This document shows, one piece after another, positions 42,411 through 55,280 of a DNA stretch of 64,000 bases. Position 1 is the stretch's first letter; every line of letters begins with the position of its first letter. Source of the DNA: Lutraria lutraria (taxonomy: Eukaryota; Mollusca; Bivalvia; Venerida; Mactridae); contig OZ026844.1 in assembly GCA_964023205.1 (NCBI GenBank), positions 10,526,790 through 10,590,789 of the forward strand, in the 5' to 3' direction. Both the position numbers and the translations under genes were made by a program. The notes beneath the pieces were generated by a model. It had not been told where the DNA came from. It did not search any database and saw only the letters and a list, made by a program, of their open reading frames with translations.

Positions 42411-43450
42411 CAGAACAGAACAGAACAGAACAGAACAGATAATTTATTCAGATATGTACAAAGTACATAATCCATAGGGCTGTCCCGATATGGCCATGTA
42501 TTGGTACGTACCGGTACAGTGCTGAACGATATGCGTATCGTATCGGAAGGTCCCGTATCGGTCGTATCGCGGTTTATTACTTTTATATTAAGAACTCTTA
42601 GAATGTTGAATAACTGAACTAGATTTACGAATTTACTCTCATTTAATCTTCGACAATGCTTACTCAAATAAAATTAGGGATTTTTATTCTATTAATAGAC
42701 AATAGCAGCGTGAGGTAGATATTGACTTATAAATCATATCACGTCAACAAGTAATTTTACATAAAATATGGCAGCATTTTGGTTTGCCGATTGATGAAAC
42801 AAATAGGCATGTAGCTATCTGTAAGAGGTGTCACCGCGAAGTCAAGTATATCTGGTGGAACTAGCAACCTTGAAACACATACGTCTCGTCATCATAACAT
42901 CCAAGTTGAAGGTTTCAAAAGTTTATTATCTATTTAGTACTGGTAGTCAAAAGTCATAAACCTGTTTTTTTATATAAAAACATCGTGCTGTAATTCGTGT
43001 GAATTTAAACAATAATTTTGCCTAGTTTCTATTCTTGATTATAAGGCTATTTATGGGTCAGAGATTAAACTTGCTTCTGATTTAGTATTTCTCATAATTA
43101 TTTAATTTCCACTAAATCAACTAAACATTTGTGAATCATAAGTACAAGACAGGTTTAGTTTTAGCAACAAACAAGTGTGCAGAGTTAAAAAAAAACTAAT
43201 ATTACAACTTTTTCATTACCATGAAATACTCTTATATTGTATCGTAGATATCGTATATCGCTAGTTCCGTATCGCAATACGTATCGTATCGGCTGAGATC
43301 TGTATCGGGACAGCCCTAATAATCCATATAAGAAACTAAATACAAGTACAAACGTACAAGTCACATGAAGATTTACACAGATAATGGTCAACTTATTCAT
43401 ACATGAGAGAAATACATTGGAGTCACAGTTATCGAAATTTGGATGGTTTA
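42411..43450 (-). mobile_element. LINE 3' end with TTCTG tail, split by a MITE
   Basis: Read on the minus strand, sequence with 'gtactttgtacatatctgaa' ends in 'taaattatctgttctgttct', a pentamer TTCTG tail like that of CR1-type LINEs in molluscs. The body is interrupted at 42475-43318 by a hAT-type MITE and resumes at 43319. No protein-coding part was recognised, and the far boundary is uncertain. Confidence 0.45.
42475..43318. mobile_element. hAT-type MITE with perfect terminal repeats and 8-bp duplication
   Basis: 844 bp. TAGGGCTGTCCCGATA at the left is matched exactly in reverse complement at the right. The 8-bp duplication ATAATCCA flanks it (42467-42474 and 43319-43326). Both subterminal zones are packed with CGTATCG/CGATAC motifs, plausible transposase sites. 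No coding capacity. Confidence 0.9.
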
Positions 43451-44595
43451 TCAAATTTTGTTATCAAGTGTTTAAAGCTTTATCTGACAGACCTATTATT
43501 GGCAAAATAATTATTTTGATAATGTGATAGGAATCATACTCAAGTGCCTAAATTTAATAAATTAATATTGGGAGCTAGCCACATGTTTTTTGTTGCCTTT
43601 GATTTGAAAAATTGAAACTATTTTTTCAGGTGACTTTCCATGATATGCAAGGGATAAAATTAGTATTAGACAATATATAATAAAATTACAAATACATATA
43701 TACATAATAATTATTTTGCTAAGCAACTATTAAAGAGAATTAAAAGGGAGATAACTCAAAAATTAAAATTCAACAAAATGAAAAATCAATAAAATTAAAC
43801 ATTTTCAATGTTTAATAAAACTTTTTCCTGCTTCCAAGGTAAAATGCATTGCTGTCTATATCTTATGGAGTCAAGTAGGGCATGTTTGAATTCAACAAAT
43901 GCTGCTTGAATTGTTAAACAGTGCAGGAATAAAATGTTCCATGTCCATGTCATGTTTGTTAAATTACTGAGACAGGTTTTGGTAAACTCTTCAGAAAATA
44001 CCATGTTAGGTAATGAAAACAATGTTATTATACACTTGTTGAAAATTCTGCAGCATTTCATGTCAGACATAGCTTTGTACACTTAGACGTGTTATTATTC
44101 TGTTGACAAAATGAGGAAAATTTCAATCAGATTTCAAGGCTTTTTCACAATCAAGCAAAATCCATTGTCAGGGTGAATTCCATAAATAGAATCTAAAGAC
44201 TACAGTACATCCTCATGATTTGGCAATAGAGTTTGGACATGCCACAGTGATTCATCGGAACATGCAGGCTGTAATTCTAAACAGAAAGCCCCATGTAACA
44301 TTTTAACTCTTAGTTAAGACAGACCCAAGAATGTTCCAATAATCAATTATATTTCGGTAATTTATCTTTAACACAGTGCCTATACCACATGACTGTCCAA
44401 AGGCTTTGTTGTTGTCGAGCGTTTGTTTACTGATTTTATCCCTTGCATATCATGGACAGTCACATGACATGGCCACCGTGTTTAAATGACAACCCAAAAG
44501 GAAAAAAACTTAAAAAGAATAAAACATTGTTCATTGCAAATAAGGAGAGACAATATTTGAGTTATATTTATGAAACACTTCCAAGGTCTACATAC
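43451..44595. other. Non-coding stretch, possibly LINE or host untranslated sequence
   Basis: A 95-codon minus frame (43795-44082) contains runs such as SLPNMVFSEEFTKTCLSNLT but no motif or splice support. It could be a decayed repeat. Otherwise unremarkable. Confidence 0.3.
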
Positions 44596-44714
44596 CTGAA
44601 GCAGACATATAAACAGTATAGAAGTATTATGGGAAGGCTCTTCCATTGCAGCATCACAAAGATGAGAAGTAGATGATTTCATTCTCATTTTTCTCCCAAG
44701 TTCTGACAACCAAT
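44596..44714 (-). CDS. Candidate internal exon of an unrecognised minus-strand gene
   Basis: The acceptor 'gttgtttttttgtag' and the strong donor CAG/GTATGT bound 119 bp that reads 39 codons in one frame (WLSELGRKMRMKSS ... ILFICLLQ). It ends in phase 0. Another frame closes at TGA part-way. No domain recognised and no confirmed partner exon. An upstream donor-like CTAAG/GTACGTG on the same strand near 45109 does not match in phase for this frame. Confidence 0.3.
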
Positions 44715-45277
44715 CTACAAAAAAACAACAACATAATTTCAATTTTATATGAAATTGAACACTTATTAAATGAAGAAAAGTAGACTGCTGCATGCGGAGA
44801 GCAAGGTAAGTATTGGTACAGAATCCAATTGGTGTACTGCCCGCAGCAGGACTGGTAGTGTAAAGCGGGATGGCAAAACAGAGAAATATCAAATTCATTG
44901 AGCTGAGAGCTTAAGGTTGCTAGGGCCCCAGTTGGTTCCAGGGATGATCAAAACCACAAAATTCTGCAGATCCGTGTAAAAAAACACCCCTGCATCATGT
45001 ATATTACAGAAATATTGTGGAAAACAAGTGTATGACCAAAAAATATTTCAATAAATTCAACAATACTCTGAGAGTGATAAATTTAGACTAAGTAATTTTT
45101 TACACGTACCTTAGACTAATGGCCAAGTCTTCATTGTAGAACACAGGCATAAAAAAATACAAGTCTGTTCATTCATATGTACGATTCATAGAATTGTTCA
45201 CTGTTCTTCTTGTTGCCAACAACTGTAATATAAAATGATAAATCTAAAAATAAACACTGATATCATGGGTCCATTAA
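44715..45277. other. Non-coding stretch
   Basis: Only weak exon-like signals on the minus strand (see the exon candidate at 44596-44714). No repeat recognised. Confidence 0.35.
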
Positions 45278-46016
45278 AGACGATTTCAGTAGTTCGCTAC
45301 ATTTTTCACATAGACATAATTATAGGAAAAATTAAAACTGATCAATGAATTTTTTTTAAACTTTGCATGGTCGTAGCATAATGATAACAGAAACATTTTA
45401 AGCAAAACAAAATTGGCGGTCACTGATCTCGTTTTTGAGTTATTTGCTCTTGAATTTGATTTTTTTGCCTATTTCAGGTAATTTAAAGGGCAGATAATTC
45501 ACCATAATGGAAAGCAAGGCCTTATCTATTTTCATTTTTATGTAGCCGACTTCTTTTCATGTCATCATGAAATATGTCATGAATTAACAAGGAGTGTTTT
45601 TTAATTTTTTTTCTCTCTTTACCTAAACCAATGCCAATTTTCTTTAAAAATGGCCTAATTTTGAAGAATTTTCAGTCTCTTAACTTCAACTGAGAAAAGA
45701 CAATATAAATATTTAATGGAATTGCATGAAATTTTGTTTTTAGACCGAGAATAGGATGAAAAACATTAACCAAAAGTAAAACCATGGTATTTGAGATTTA
45801 TGTATGAGTTATCCGACCTTAAAATGACATAAAATAAGCAAACATTCAAATTCAAGGGCAGATAACTCAAAAACGAGATCAGTGACCCCCAATTTTTTTT
45901 CACTTAAAATGTTTATCATATGCTACGATTATGCAAAGCTTAAAAAAATTCATTGATCGGTTTTAATTTTTCCTGTAAGTCTGTGTGAAAAATGTAGGGA
46001 ACTACTGAAAACGTCT
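45278..46016. mobile_element. Foldback element with long inverted repeats and TTAA duplication
   Basis: 739 bp. The left arm ('agacgatttcagtagttcgc', 'cactgatctcgtttttgagt') is matched in reverse by the right arm over ~190 bp with roughly 85% identity by eye. TTAA flanks both ends exactly (45274-45277 and 46017-46020). TTAA targets are typical of piggyBac-like transposases. A related, rearranged piece occurs near 62022-62285. Non-coding. Confidence 0.75.
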
Positions 46017-46030
46017 TTAAAGGCTATTTT

Positions 46031-46926
46031 AACAAGAGGGCCAAGATGGCCCTATATCACTCACCTGAGAACAACTACGCTATAATGAATGACCAGGTGA
46101 TAGTTTTTCATCTTGTATTCGCGGTTTCTACACACCACTAGTGAAGATAATGAAGGCGCTATATTGTAATAAAGCTGAAATATAGCAATTTTTCTAAGTC
46201 AAGGGCCCATAACTCTCGAAGTACTGGTTCAATTTCGCCTACATTAAACTGTCAGAGACCTTTAGGTCATACACATTCATTGTAAATATGTTTAAGGTGA
46301 ATCGTCAAAGCACAAATTTGTGAAAAAATAGCCACTTGACATTTTTGCTATGCATCCTAAAACGTGGCGTTGTTAAAAATTGAAAATAAACATGGAAGAA
46401 CATTTGAAAAATTGAAATATGGAAACCCTCAATGACATGTTGAAGTTATTGTTGGACATTGTAGTTCAAATTATTTTTGATATTATGATACATTATTTTG
46501 GCGACTGGAATTTGCGTAAATTCAGGTGAGAATTATAGATACTTGTTAATCATCAAATATTATTTTACTGGTGCAGAAATGTACATTGAATCATTAGCTA
46601 TTGATAAAAACTCATTTCAGTTATGTACTTTCAGTAATTATTGAACAATGTCACTTCTTTAGGATGCATAGCAAAAACGTCAGACGACCATTTTGTCACA
46701 ACTTTGATTCACCTTAAGATTGGTGAAAAAATGAAGAGTGTAAATAAAGCAAATTTTCTAAGTCAAGGGTCCATTACTCTGGAAATACTTTATCACATTT
46801 TGCCCATAATCAAACATAATAAATATATAGCTGCGGATGCTAAAGCACCCTAAGTGTGGATGGGCATCAGACATTAATTGATCCTAAAAGCTCTTCCTGA
46901 GCCATTGGCTCATGTGAGCTAAAAAA
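46031..46926 (+). repeat. Terminal-hairpin repeat, core B
   Basis: The 5' end is AACAAGAGGGCCAAGATGGCCC, then 'tatatcactcacctgag'. Core B units are marked by 'caagggcccataactctcg' and 'gtcatacacattcattgtaa'. The 3' end is 'gatcctaaaagctcttcctg', closing hairpin and 'gtgagctaaaaaa'. A ~350-bp unrelated stretch (46330-46660) sits between two similar phrases 'tatgcatcctaaa'/'ttaggatgcata', an inverted pair hinting at another small insertion inside. Confidence 0.85.
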
Positions 46927-48015
46927 TTTAACCAATCGTCCAGCTTAAGAATGTTAGATTTAAAATAAGTCATTGAGCACTTATTATGATGTTTCATTAT
47001 TTTACACAATACTGTCAGTAAAACAGTAAATCTGTTTTAAATAACCGAGCTCAAATGCAACCACAAAATAATTATTTCATGTATAACATTCAAATAACCA
47101 CCTGGGTCTCCTTAAAATACATAAAAGAAATATATGTATTTTTCTGGTTACATGTTCATTGCAATAGGATAGGTAGGTTTGGGCTTTTTTGGCTCTTGGA
47201 ATCAGGTGGAAAAGGTAAAGCAAGAGATAAAGTGGATGGACTGTTCTATGGACCTAATTCATGCCATATATACCAATGTACACAAAAAGCATGAAACTGT
47301 AATGTAAGAAATACAACATTATACTAAATATCATGGGTGGAATGTAAGTATTCAAGTGATATAAACTGCGACCACATAAAATATTCACTTTAAGAAATTT
47401 AGTTTTTATTTCATTTTTGTTTCATTGGATTTTATGCCACAGTCAAGAGTCATATGAGCGGACAGTTCACTAAATCATCTTTCCTGGGAAGAACCAGTAC
47501 TAGACTTTCATCCTCCGTAAGAAGCTGCCTACTTTCTCACATAAAGAGTGATGGCTCAAATTCACAGCCCTCTACCAGTGGAAGAAATTTTGGACTAGTA
47601 TTATAATGGAAACATTTCAACAATGTCCCTAATTATCAAATAAATACATAATCATTTGACAATAATTCTATAAATTACAACATTCAGCAATAACTTTACA
47701 ATATCCTAACAAAGAAATTGTAGAAAATTAAACTCAGTACAAAATATTAATACATATTTATTTGAAGAAAGAATTCATAATTTAATTGTATAAAACTCAC
47801 ATACCTATGGCTTAAAATTAATTTCATTACTAAGATATCAACCTACCAAGTGCTAACAATCTGATTGAAAACTGGTTCTCCTTACCAACGTGTGTACACT
47901 TTTCAAGAAGCATGAGAATTTTGCATCAAAAACTGGTTGACAAATTGGATGATAGGAGAGCACTGAACCGTTTTATACTGAGATTAAAATTTGCTGTGTA
48001 AACAAAATGATTAAC
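46927..48015. other. Non-coding stretch
   Basis: Near 47455-47610 the text 'gagcggacagttcactaaat' to 'ttctcacataaagagtgatg' resembles a dispersed mollusc repeat. No gene recognised. Confidence 0.35.
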
Positions 48016-48663
48016 AAACAAGAGAGCCAAGTGGTCCTGCAATGCTCACCTGAGAAATTAGTTGTGGCAATATCACTTACGAATTTGATTTACGTACATG
48101 TATGTGCTGCAGTCAGTAAAAAATATTGGAAAATAAGACCTAAGGGATATCATTTTTAGCAATTATGTAAAAGGGCCTCTACATGCTGCTATATGCAAAA
48201 TATATCGGCTCAAAACCTTGTGCCTTTATACAAGAACTTTTTTATATTTTCCCCTAAATAAATCTATATGAATTAAGTGACCCCTGGGGTGGGGCCAATT
48301 TTAATCCCAGGGACATTATTTTAGCAACTTTGTTAGAGGGTCTCTAGATAGTGCTCTATGGCTAATATCTAAGCTTTAGACAGACCATGTGGTTCAAGAC
48401 AAGATTTTTCAAGATTTTCCTATTGGTTGCCATGGAAACCAGAGTACAGCACAGAATGACATTCTTTTAGCAACTATTGTAAAGGACCACCCAAAGATTA
48501 TTCCTGTGAAGGTTTTTGAAATTTGATGGAGCCGTTTCAGAAGAAAGTCGTTTGAAAAATTTTTGGTAGACAGACGACAGACAAAATACTATAAAAATTT
48601 TTGGTAGACAGACGACAGACAAAATACTATACTAATACTTCACACTCAGGTGAGCTAAAAAAA
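48016..48663 (+). repeat. Terminal-hairpin repeat, core C, diverged
   Basis: Start 'aaacaagagagccaagtggtc', two core C units, 'ttgccatggaaaccagag', a duplicated 34-bp 'tttggtagacagacgacaga' segment near the end, and the terminus 'actcaggtgagctaaaaa'. Confidence 0.8.
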
Positions 48664-48844
48664 CACTGCAAACCCTTGTACAATTAATTGACCAGTGTAG
48701 AATATGTTGTGAATTTTACAAAGGATAAGGCCATACCAGTTCAATTATTTGTTCATCGAATTTGCCGTTCGCTTTTTATCAAAATTAGAAAAATAATATT
48801 TTAATTTTTGCTTTTGACTGCTTGTTGACACGCCATCATCATAA

Positions 48845-49240
48845 AACAAGAGGGCCGAGATGACCCTACATTACTCACATGACAATCATTCATTAAGGCT
48901 TTTCTCAAATTTGACCTGGTGACCTACTTTTTTACCCCAGATGACCCCATTATCGAACTTGTCCAAGATATCATTAAGACAAACATTCAGGCAAGATTTT
49001 GTGAAGATCTAATACAAACTGTAACCTCTAGAGGGTTATCAAGTTTTCCTAACATTTGATCCGGTGACCTAATTATTGACTCCAAATGACCCTTTATCGA
49101 ACTTTTCTAAGACATCATTAAGACAAACATTCTGAATTTCATGAAGATCCAATCATAACAATGATCTCTGGTGTGTTCAAAATTTTTCATTAAATTTGAT
49201 TTTTTTACCTTATTTTGACCCCAAATGACAATCTCTATCC
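48845..49240 (+). repeat. Terminal-hairpin repeat, core A, 3'-truncated
   Basis: Normal 5' terminus (AACAAGAGGGCCGAGATGACCC) and about two and a half core A units; the 3' hairpin is missing. Confidence 0.8.
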
Positions 49241-49845
49241 AGAGTTGTGATTCCTTCAACGTCTAAAAAGTAGTCAGGCTTCACAATGAACGGCACATTA
49301 TTTCAAAATGGTTACAACACTTCAAAAAGAAACTAAAATAGATGGTTTTGTTTTGTTTATCTAAAAAGAATCGCATACCTAAACTAAATGACAGGAAACT
49401 GACATTTGAGTCTTGTATCTCTTAGTTATATTATCCATGTTCGGAATTTTTCACTTTGCTATTACTCTGCTAAATTAGGTTTAGAGTTACAAGGTCAACT
49501 AGTCCCTAATGGCACAGCTTATAAGGGAGCAACATGAAGCATTTTCAGGAACAAAGTTCCTATACACCACATTTTGTAGTTACAAAACAGTGATGCCTCT
49601 AATCTGCATTTAAAGATAGTACCAGTTGTTGGTTAGGATTCTGTTGATCTTGAAAGCATGGGAAATATTTTGGCAATTTAAACAGTAAAACTAACAAGTA
49701 TAATAATTAAGATTTCATCCGCACAACATTGTCAATCAATACATGCATGAAATAGTTTCATTCACAAAAGAAGTGGTGGAATATTGATTGTCTCTCAGTG
49801 TAGAAAGATTACATAATGACACTTAGAAGCTCAGTATATACATGT
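49241..49845. other. Non-coding stretch
   Basis: No gene or repeat family recognised. Confidence 0.35.
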
Positions 49846-49848
49846 ATA

Positions 49849-50238
49849 TACCAGTTTTAAGGAAAATTTTGTTTTCCAAAATTTGGAAATTTCTGCAGGG
49901 GGGGATTTGACGAAAGAAAAAAAATTGTTCTAAAGTGGTCTTGTAATACATCCTATTGTTTGTTTGATTGAATCTAATGCAAAAATGTATATATAAACCA
50001 GTTTTAAGAAATTTAGTTTTTTGTCAAAATTTGGAAATTTCTGCAGGTCACACACAACCTTGAGGGATTTTTGGATTTTGATAAAAAAATATTTCGTTCA
50101 AAAATGGTCTTGTGATACATCCTATTGTTTGTTTTATTGATTCGAATGCAAAAATGTATAATATAAACCAGTTTTAAGAAATTTTGTTATTTGTCAAAAT
50201 TTGGAAATTTCTGCAGGTCCCGACCTGGAGGGTTAATT
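49849..50238. repeat. Three direct repeat units, ~140-170 bp
   Basis: Each unit has 'ataaaccagttttaagaaat' (or a near match), 'caaaatttggaaatttctgc' and, in the first two, 'acatcctattgtttgttt'. The third is partial and runs up to the next hairpin repeat. Confidence 0.8.
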
Positions 50239-50243
50239 TGTTA

Positions 50244-51395
50244 AACAAGAGGGCCAAGATGGCCCTATATCGCTCACATGACAATCACTGTTCACTCATT
50301 TAAACATTGTTTTGAACCGGTGACCTAGTTTTTGACCCCAGACGACCTATGTTCGAATTTGTCTTACATATCATTAAGACAAACAGTCTGACTAGGTTTG
50401 GTGAAGATACGATCAAAATTTGACATCTACAGTGTTAATAAGGTTTTCCTAAGATTTGACCTTGTGACCTGGTTTTTGACCCTAGGTGACCCATATTTAA
50501 ACTTGTCCTTAATATCATTAAGACAAACAATCTAACAAGGTTTGGCCAAGATCCAATCAAAACCATGACATTTAGAGCTTTTACAAGATTTTTACCTAAG
50601 ATTTGACCTTGTGACCCAGTTTTTGAACCCGGCTGACCCATGTTCATCCTTGACCCACATATCATTGAGGCAAACATTTTGACAAGGTTTGGTGAAGATC
50701 CAATTAAAACTGTAACATCTACAGTGTTAACAAAGTTTCCTAAGATTTGACCTGGTGACCTAGTTATTGACCCCAGATGACCCATATTTATACTTAACCG
50801 TTATATCATTAAAACAAACGATTTGACAAAGTTTGGTGAAGATCCAATAATAACTGTGAAATCTACAGTGTTAACATGGTTTTTCATAAGATTTGACCTA
50901 GCGACCTAGTTTTTGACCCAAGATGACCAATGTTCGAACTCGTCCAAGATATTATGAAGACAAACATTCTGACAAGGTTTCATGATCATCCAATCAAAAC
51001 AGTGACTTCTAGAGTGTTCACAAGCTTTTCCAGCTATTTGCCCTAGTGACCTAATTCTACTACAGAAATGACCCATTATCAAACTTGACCTACATATTAT
51101 TAAAATAAACATTCTGACAAAGTTTCATGAAGATCTAGTCAAAACAGTGATTTCTAAAGTGTTCACAAGGTTTTCCCTTATTTGGCCCTGGTGACCTAGT
51201 TTTTGACCCCAAATGGCCCAATATCGAACTCGTCCGAGATTTTGTTGATATTAACGTTCTGACCCAGTTTTGCTAAAATTGGGCTAAAAATGTGGCCCCT
51301 AGTGGGGTCACAACATAAAGTTTGACGACGCACGACGCCGGACGGCGGACGGAGAGTGATCCTAATAGCTCACTTTGTGACATGTGAGCTAAAAA
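50244..51395 (+). repeat. Terminal-hairpin repeat, core A, full copy
   Basis: Complete and close in sequence and unit order to 37522-38826 and 51558-52703. It has 5' hairpin, about seven units, 'gacgacgcacgacgccggac', a shortened 3' hairpin zone and GTGAGCTAAAAA. A 116-codon minus frame inside is repeat read-through. Confidence 0.9.
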
Positions 51396-51557
51396 TAAGA
51401 TTGCAAACCACGAATCTTATCACAAGTTATGACGATTATTCATACTCGATTTTTCAATTTGATTCATGATTACATGAATACTCAGATACTCGCCACAGCC
51501 CTAATTATTAACCATGTATAAATTCATGTTTTAAATACAAAAACATTACCTAAAACT

Positions 51558-52703
51558 AACAAGAGGGCTAAGATGGTCCTTTATCGCTCACATGACAATC
51601 ACTGTTCACTCATTAAAACTTTGGTTTGAACCGGTGTCCTAGTTTTTGACCCCAGATGACCCATGTTAGATCTTGTCCTACATATAAATAAGACAAACAT
51701 TCTGACTAGGTTTGGTGAAGATACGATCAAAATTTGACATCTACAGTGTTAACAAGGTTTTCCTAAGATTTGACCTCGTGATCTAGTTTTTGACCCTAGA
51801 TGACTCATATTTCAACTTATCTTTAATATTATTGAGACAAACAATCAGACAAGGTTTGGCCAAGATCCAATTAAAACCATGCAATTTAGAGCTTTTAAAA
51901 GATTTTTACCTATGATTTGACCTGGTGACCCAGGTTTTTACCCCGGCTGACCCATATTCAACCTTGACCCACATATCACTGACGCAAACATTTTGACAAG
52001 GTTTGATAAAGATCCAATCAAAACTGTGACATCTACAGTGTTAACAAAGTTTTCCTAAGATTTGACCTGGTGACCTAGTTATTGAACCCAGATGACCCAT
52101 ATTTGTACTATTACGGTTATATCATTAAAACAAACAATTTGACAAAAATTGGTGAAGATCCAGTTATAACTGTGAAATCTCTAGTGTTAACATGGTTTTT
52201 CATAAGATTTGACCTAGCGACCTAGTTTTTGACCCAAGATGACCCATGTTCAAAGTCGTCCAAGATATTATAAAGTCAAACATTCTGACAAGGTTTCATG
52301 ATGATCCAATCAAAACAGTGACTTCTAGAGTGTTTACAAGGTTTTCCAGCAATTTGCCCTAGTGACCTAGTTTTACTACGGAAATGACCCATTATCAAAC
52401 TTGACCTACATATTATTGAAATAAACATTCTGACAAAGTTTCATGAAGATCCAATCAATACAGTGATTTCTAAAGTGTTCACAAGGTTTTCCCTTATTGG
52501 ACCCTAGTTTTTTACCCCAAATTTATCAAACTCATCCGAGATTTTGTCTTTTTTAACGTTCTGACCCAGTTTTGCTAAAATTGGGCTGAAAATGTGGCCC
52601 CTAGTGTGTTCACAACATAAAGTTTGATGACGCACGACGCTGGACGCGGGACGGAGACTGATCCTAAAAGCTCACCCTGTCACTTTGTGACATGTGAGCT
52701 AAA
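51558..52703 (+). repeat. Terminal-hairpin repeat, core A, full copy
   Basis: Complete, same orientation as its neighbour 160 bp away. Ends in 'gctcaccctgtcactttgtg' hairpin and GTGAGCTAAA. No target duplication visible. Confidence 0.9.
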
Positions 52704-52719
52704 GAGAAGAAAGTATAGT

Positions 52720-53150
52720 CCCAGTGGGGTTTGAATCCATGACCCTCGAGAATAATTATGTCAATTGTCCGTAAAATTCAAGAGCATCTTTAACCTCTAA
52801 GTGTGACCCTTACCTAAGAGGTATTGACATGGGCCTATGAAAGACACAACACCACATAATGGAGAATATCTGCCAAATATTTCAGAAATCCACCCATAGA
52901 TGACAAAGTTACTGAGCAGAAATGAAAGAAAGTACTGATTTTTTACCTTAAAACTCTAATTGTGACCTTGACCTTCAAGATATGGAACTGAATCTAGAAT
53001 GTGAGGCATTCCCACATATTAATGAACATTTCTGCCAAATGTTTTAAAATCTACCAATGAACAATAGAGTTGTAGGTTGGGATGGACACAATGCATGCAT
53101 GCACGCACAGAAAAGGTGACTCTAGTATACATCCCTAAAACTTTGTTTGT
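52720..53150. repeat. Dispersed repeat with 'gtgaccttgaccttcaagat' units
   Basis: Two diverged units ('gtgacccttacctaagaggt' and 'gtgaccttgaccttcaagat'), each followed by a 'tctgccaaat' phrase, then 'gatggacacaatgcatgc'. Similar wording is common in dispersed bivalve repeats as I know them. Non-coding. Confidence 0.5.
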
Positions 53151-54300
53151 GGGGTTATAACTATGAACTCAGAAATATGAACATACAGATGTAGTATAAA
53201 CTCAGAAATAAAAAATAAAGACTTAAGTGTTAACTCAGAATTATGAACATAAAGTATTATGATGCATATTTTTCACTTTTTTGTTATATTGTATAATCAA
53301 TTGATATTGGTTAATAAATAGTAAAATATATTCTAAACATCACTAATGATAATCATGGCATGTTTGGTATTAAAATTGCAGTGTTCATTTCTATATATTA
53401 TATTTTGATATTATAATTTTAATTTACATATTAAATATATTGATGTTTTAAAATAGTTTATAATTTAGTTAAATGTTTTTGCGAGTTTTAGTACTTAAGT
53501 TGATTAAGACATCCTCTCAAGTCGTAGGTGTCCAAGCCATTTTGTTGTTATATGTTTTTAATAATTTAGTAAGTAATTAAGTAATCCTGTATGTTAAAGC
53601 CAATCTTTTGTTTAGTAAAATACCTGTGAAAATGTAGTTTATTTAGGAAGTCTTAAGTGTCAAAATTTGTATTTTTTGTATCAATGTTACTCAAATAATT
53701 AAATATAATGTCAGGAAATTAGCCACACCTTCTGCAGAAAGGCCTTATAAATACTTGGGTAGTTTAGTTATAAAAAAGATAGAAAAATATAGAAAAATAA
53801 TGGAAATATAGGATACATTAGTTAATATTTTATTTTTAAAAAATACAAATTGTCTTTGTGACGCGTTTTTGAATAAAGTCTAGGTGACATTTACTTTGTG
53901 TTTACTGAAATATTTTGGACTTCGATTTACTTTGTGTTGTATCATATTAATTTTGAACTTCGTGTGAATTTAGAACAAACATTTGTTGTTACTGACTAAA
54001 TAAATAATATTGAAGGAATATAGAACTTTGTGTTCAATCAACATCAACGATTTATCAGACTTGAATATACAATAAGATCTCAACAACAAGAAGTCATCAC
54101 CACACCACAGCCACGATTGCATTGTGATCTAGAATACAATTTAAACACATATTTTTAGATCATAATATAAGCATAAACTCAGAAATATGAATGTATAGAT
54201 GTTAGTATAAACTAAAAAAAATAAACATGAAGACGTGAAGTGAAAGATGTAGATATATAAAATGAAAAAATAAGGAGGGAAATAGTGGCCTAGGCCACTT
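53151..54300. other. A+T-rich non-coding stretch
   Basis: 'aactcagaaatatgaacata'-type phrases lie at both ends (53165-53240 and 54177-54200). Between them are a TATAAATA (53746-53753) and an AATAAA (~53872). That layout is reminiscent of a solo LTR, but no LTR ends or duplication could be fixed. Confidence 0.3.
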
Positions 54301-54369
54301 AGGCCCCAGAGGAAAAAAGGCCTAGGCCAATCTTTCCCTGGGAAAAAATGGTCAGGGGGAGAGAATGGC

Positions 54370-54500
54370 TTGTTACACCAGGACGGGGGGCCAATTTTGA
54401 GCCGACTTTATTTTAGCAATTTTGTTAGAGGGTCACTAGATGTTGCTCTCCACGCCAAATATCTAAGCTCTAAACCTTGTGCTTTTAGATATAAAACATG
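54370..54500 (+). repeat. Core C fragment
   Basis: One unit of core C ('ggggccaattttgagcc', 'gagggtcactagatgttgct', 'atatctaagctcta'), no termini. Confidence 0.6.
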
Positions 54501-54699
54501 TTACACCTGGGAGAGTTATTGCCCTCTTCAGATGAAAGATCTATTGAACAAGTTATTAATTTATGTGCCCTAAAGATTTATAATTAAATTTAAGGCCATC
54601 ATTAAAAAATATTTTGTTTGCGGTAACCCTACCTACTCATAGAAATTAAACGAGACACTGCATTAAGGCAATCACTATACATGTATATGACTCAGCATC

Positions 54700-55280
54700 A
54701 TTTCACCAGAGAACCAAGACACAATAATTGATGACCAGATAATATAGTTTCCATCTTGTATATCCCATTATTACGTGGATTTTGAGATCAAAACCAACAA
54801 TGAAGGTATAATGCTGTTAAACAAGCTAAAATGTAGCAAATTTTCTTATCCAAGGGCCCATAACTTTTGAATTCTGGTCCGATTTCACCCATAACTGAAC
54901 TTGTCCAAGACTGTAAGGTTGTAAATATGAGTAGGATCGGTGAATGAATGAATGCGCTAGAGTGTAAACAAGCTAAAATATAGCAAATTTTCTATGTCAA
55001 GGGCCAATAACTCTTGAAGTTATGGTCTGATTCCACCCATAATCGAACTTGTCCAAGATCTTTTGGTTATACACATTTACTGAAAATATGATTAATATTG
55101 ATGAATAAATGAATGCGCTAGAGTGTAGACAAACTCAAATATAGCAAATTTTCAAAGTCAAGGGCCCATACCTCTTGAAGTTCTGGTCCGATTCCGCTCA
55201 TAATCGAACTTGTCCAAGGTCTTTTGGTTATACACATTTACTGAAAATATTATTAGGATTGGTGAAGCCCAATTGACAGC
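54700..55280 (+). repeat. Core B repeat, both ends lost
   Basis: Begins within 'gagaaccaagacacaataat' and carries three units with 'caagggcccataac', 'ctggtccgattc', 'aatcgaacttgtccaagatc' and 'tatagcaaattttc' at ~150-160 bp. It closely parallels 62927-63798. Confidence 0.85.

Noticed and set aside
50435..50785. 116-codon minus-strand open frame
   Set aside because: It lies wholly inside core A of a terminal-hairpin repeat. Equivalent frames occur in other copies with different breaks, as expected from tandem units without coding constraint.
53250..54165. Possible solo LTR with TATAAATA and AATAAA
   Set aside because: No TG...CA ends with a target duplication could be fixed, and such motifs are common in A+T-rich sequence.
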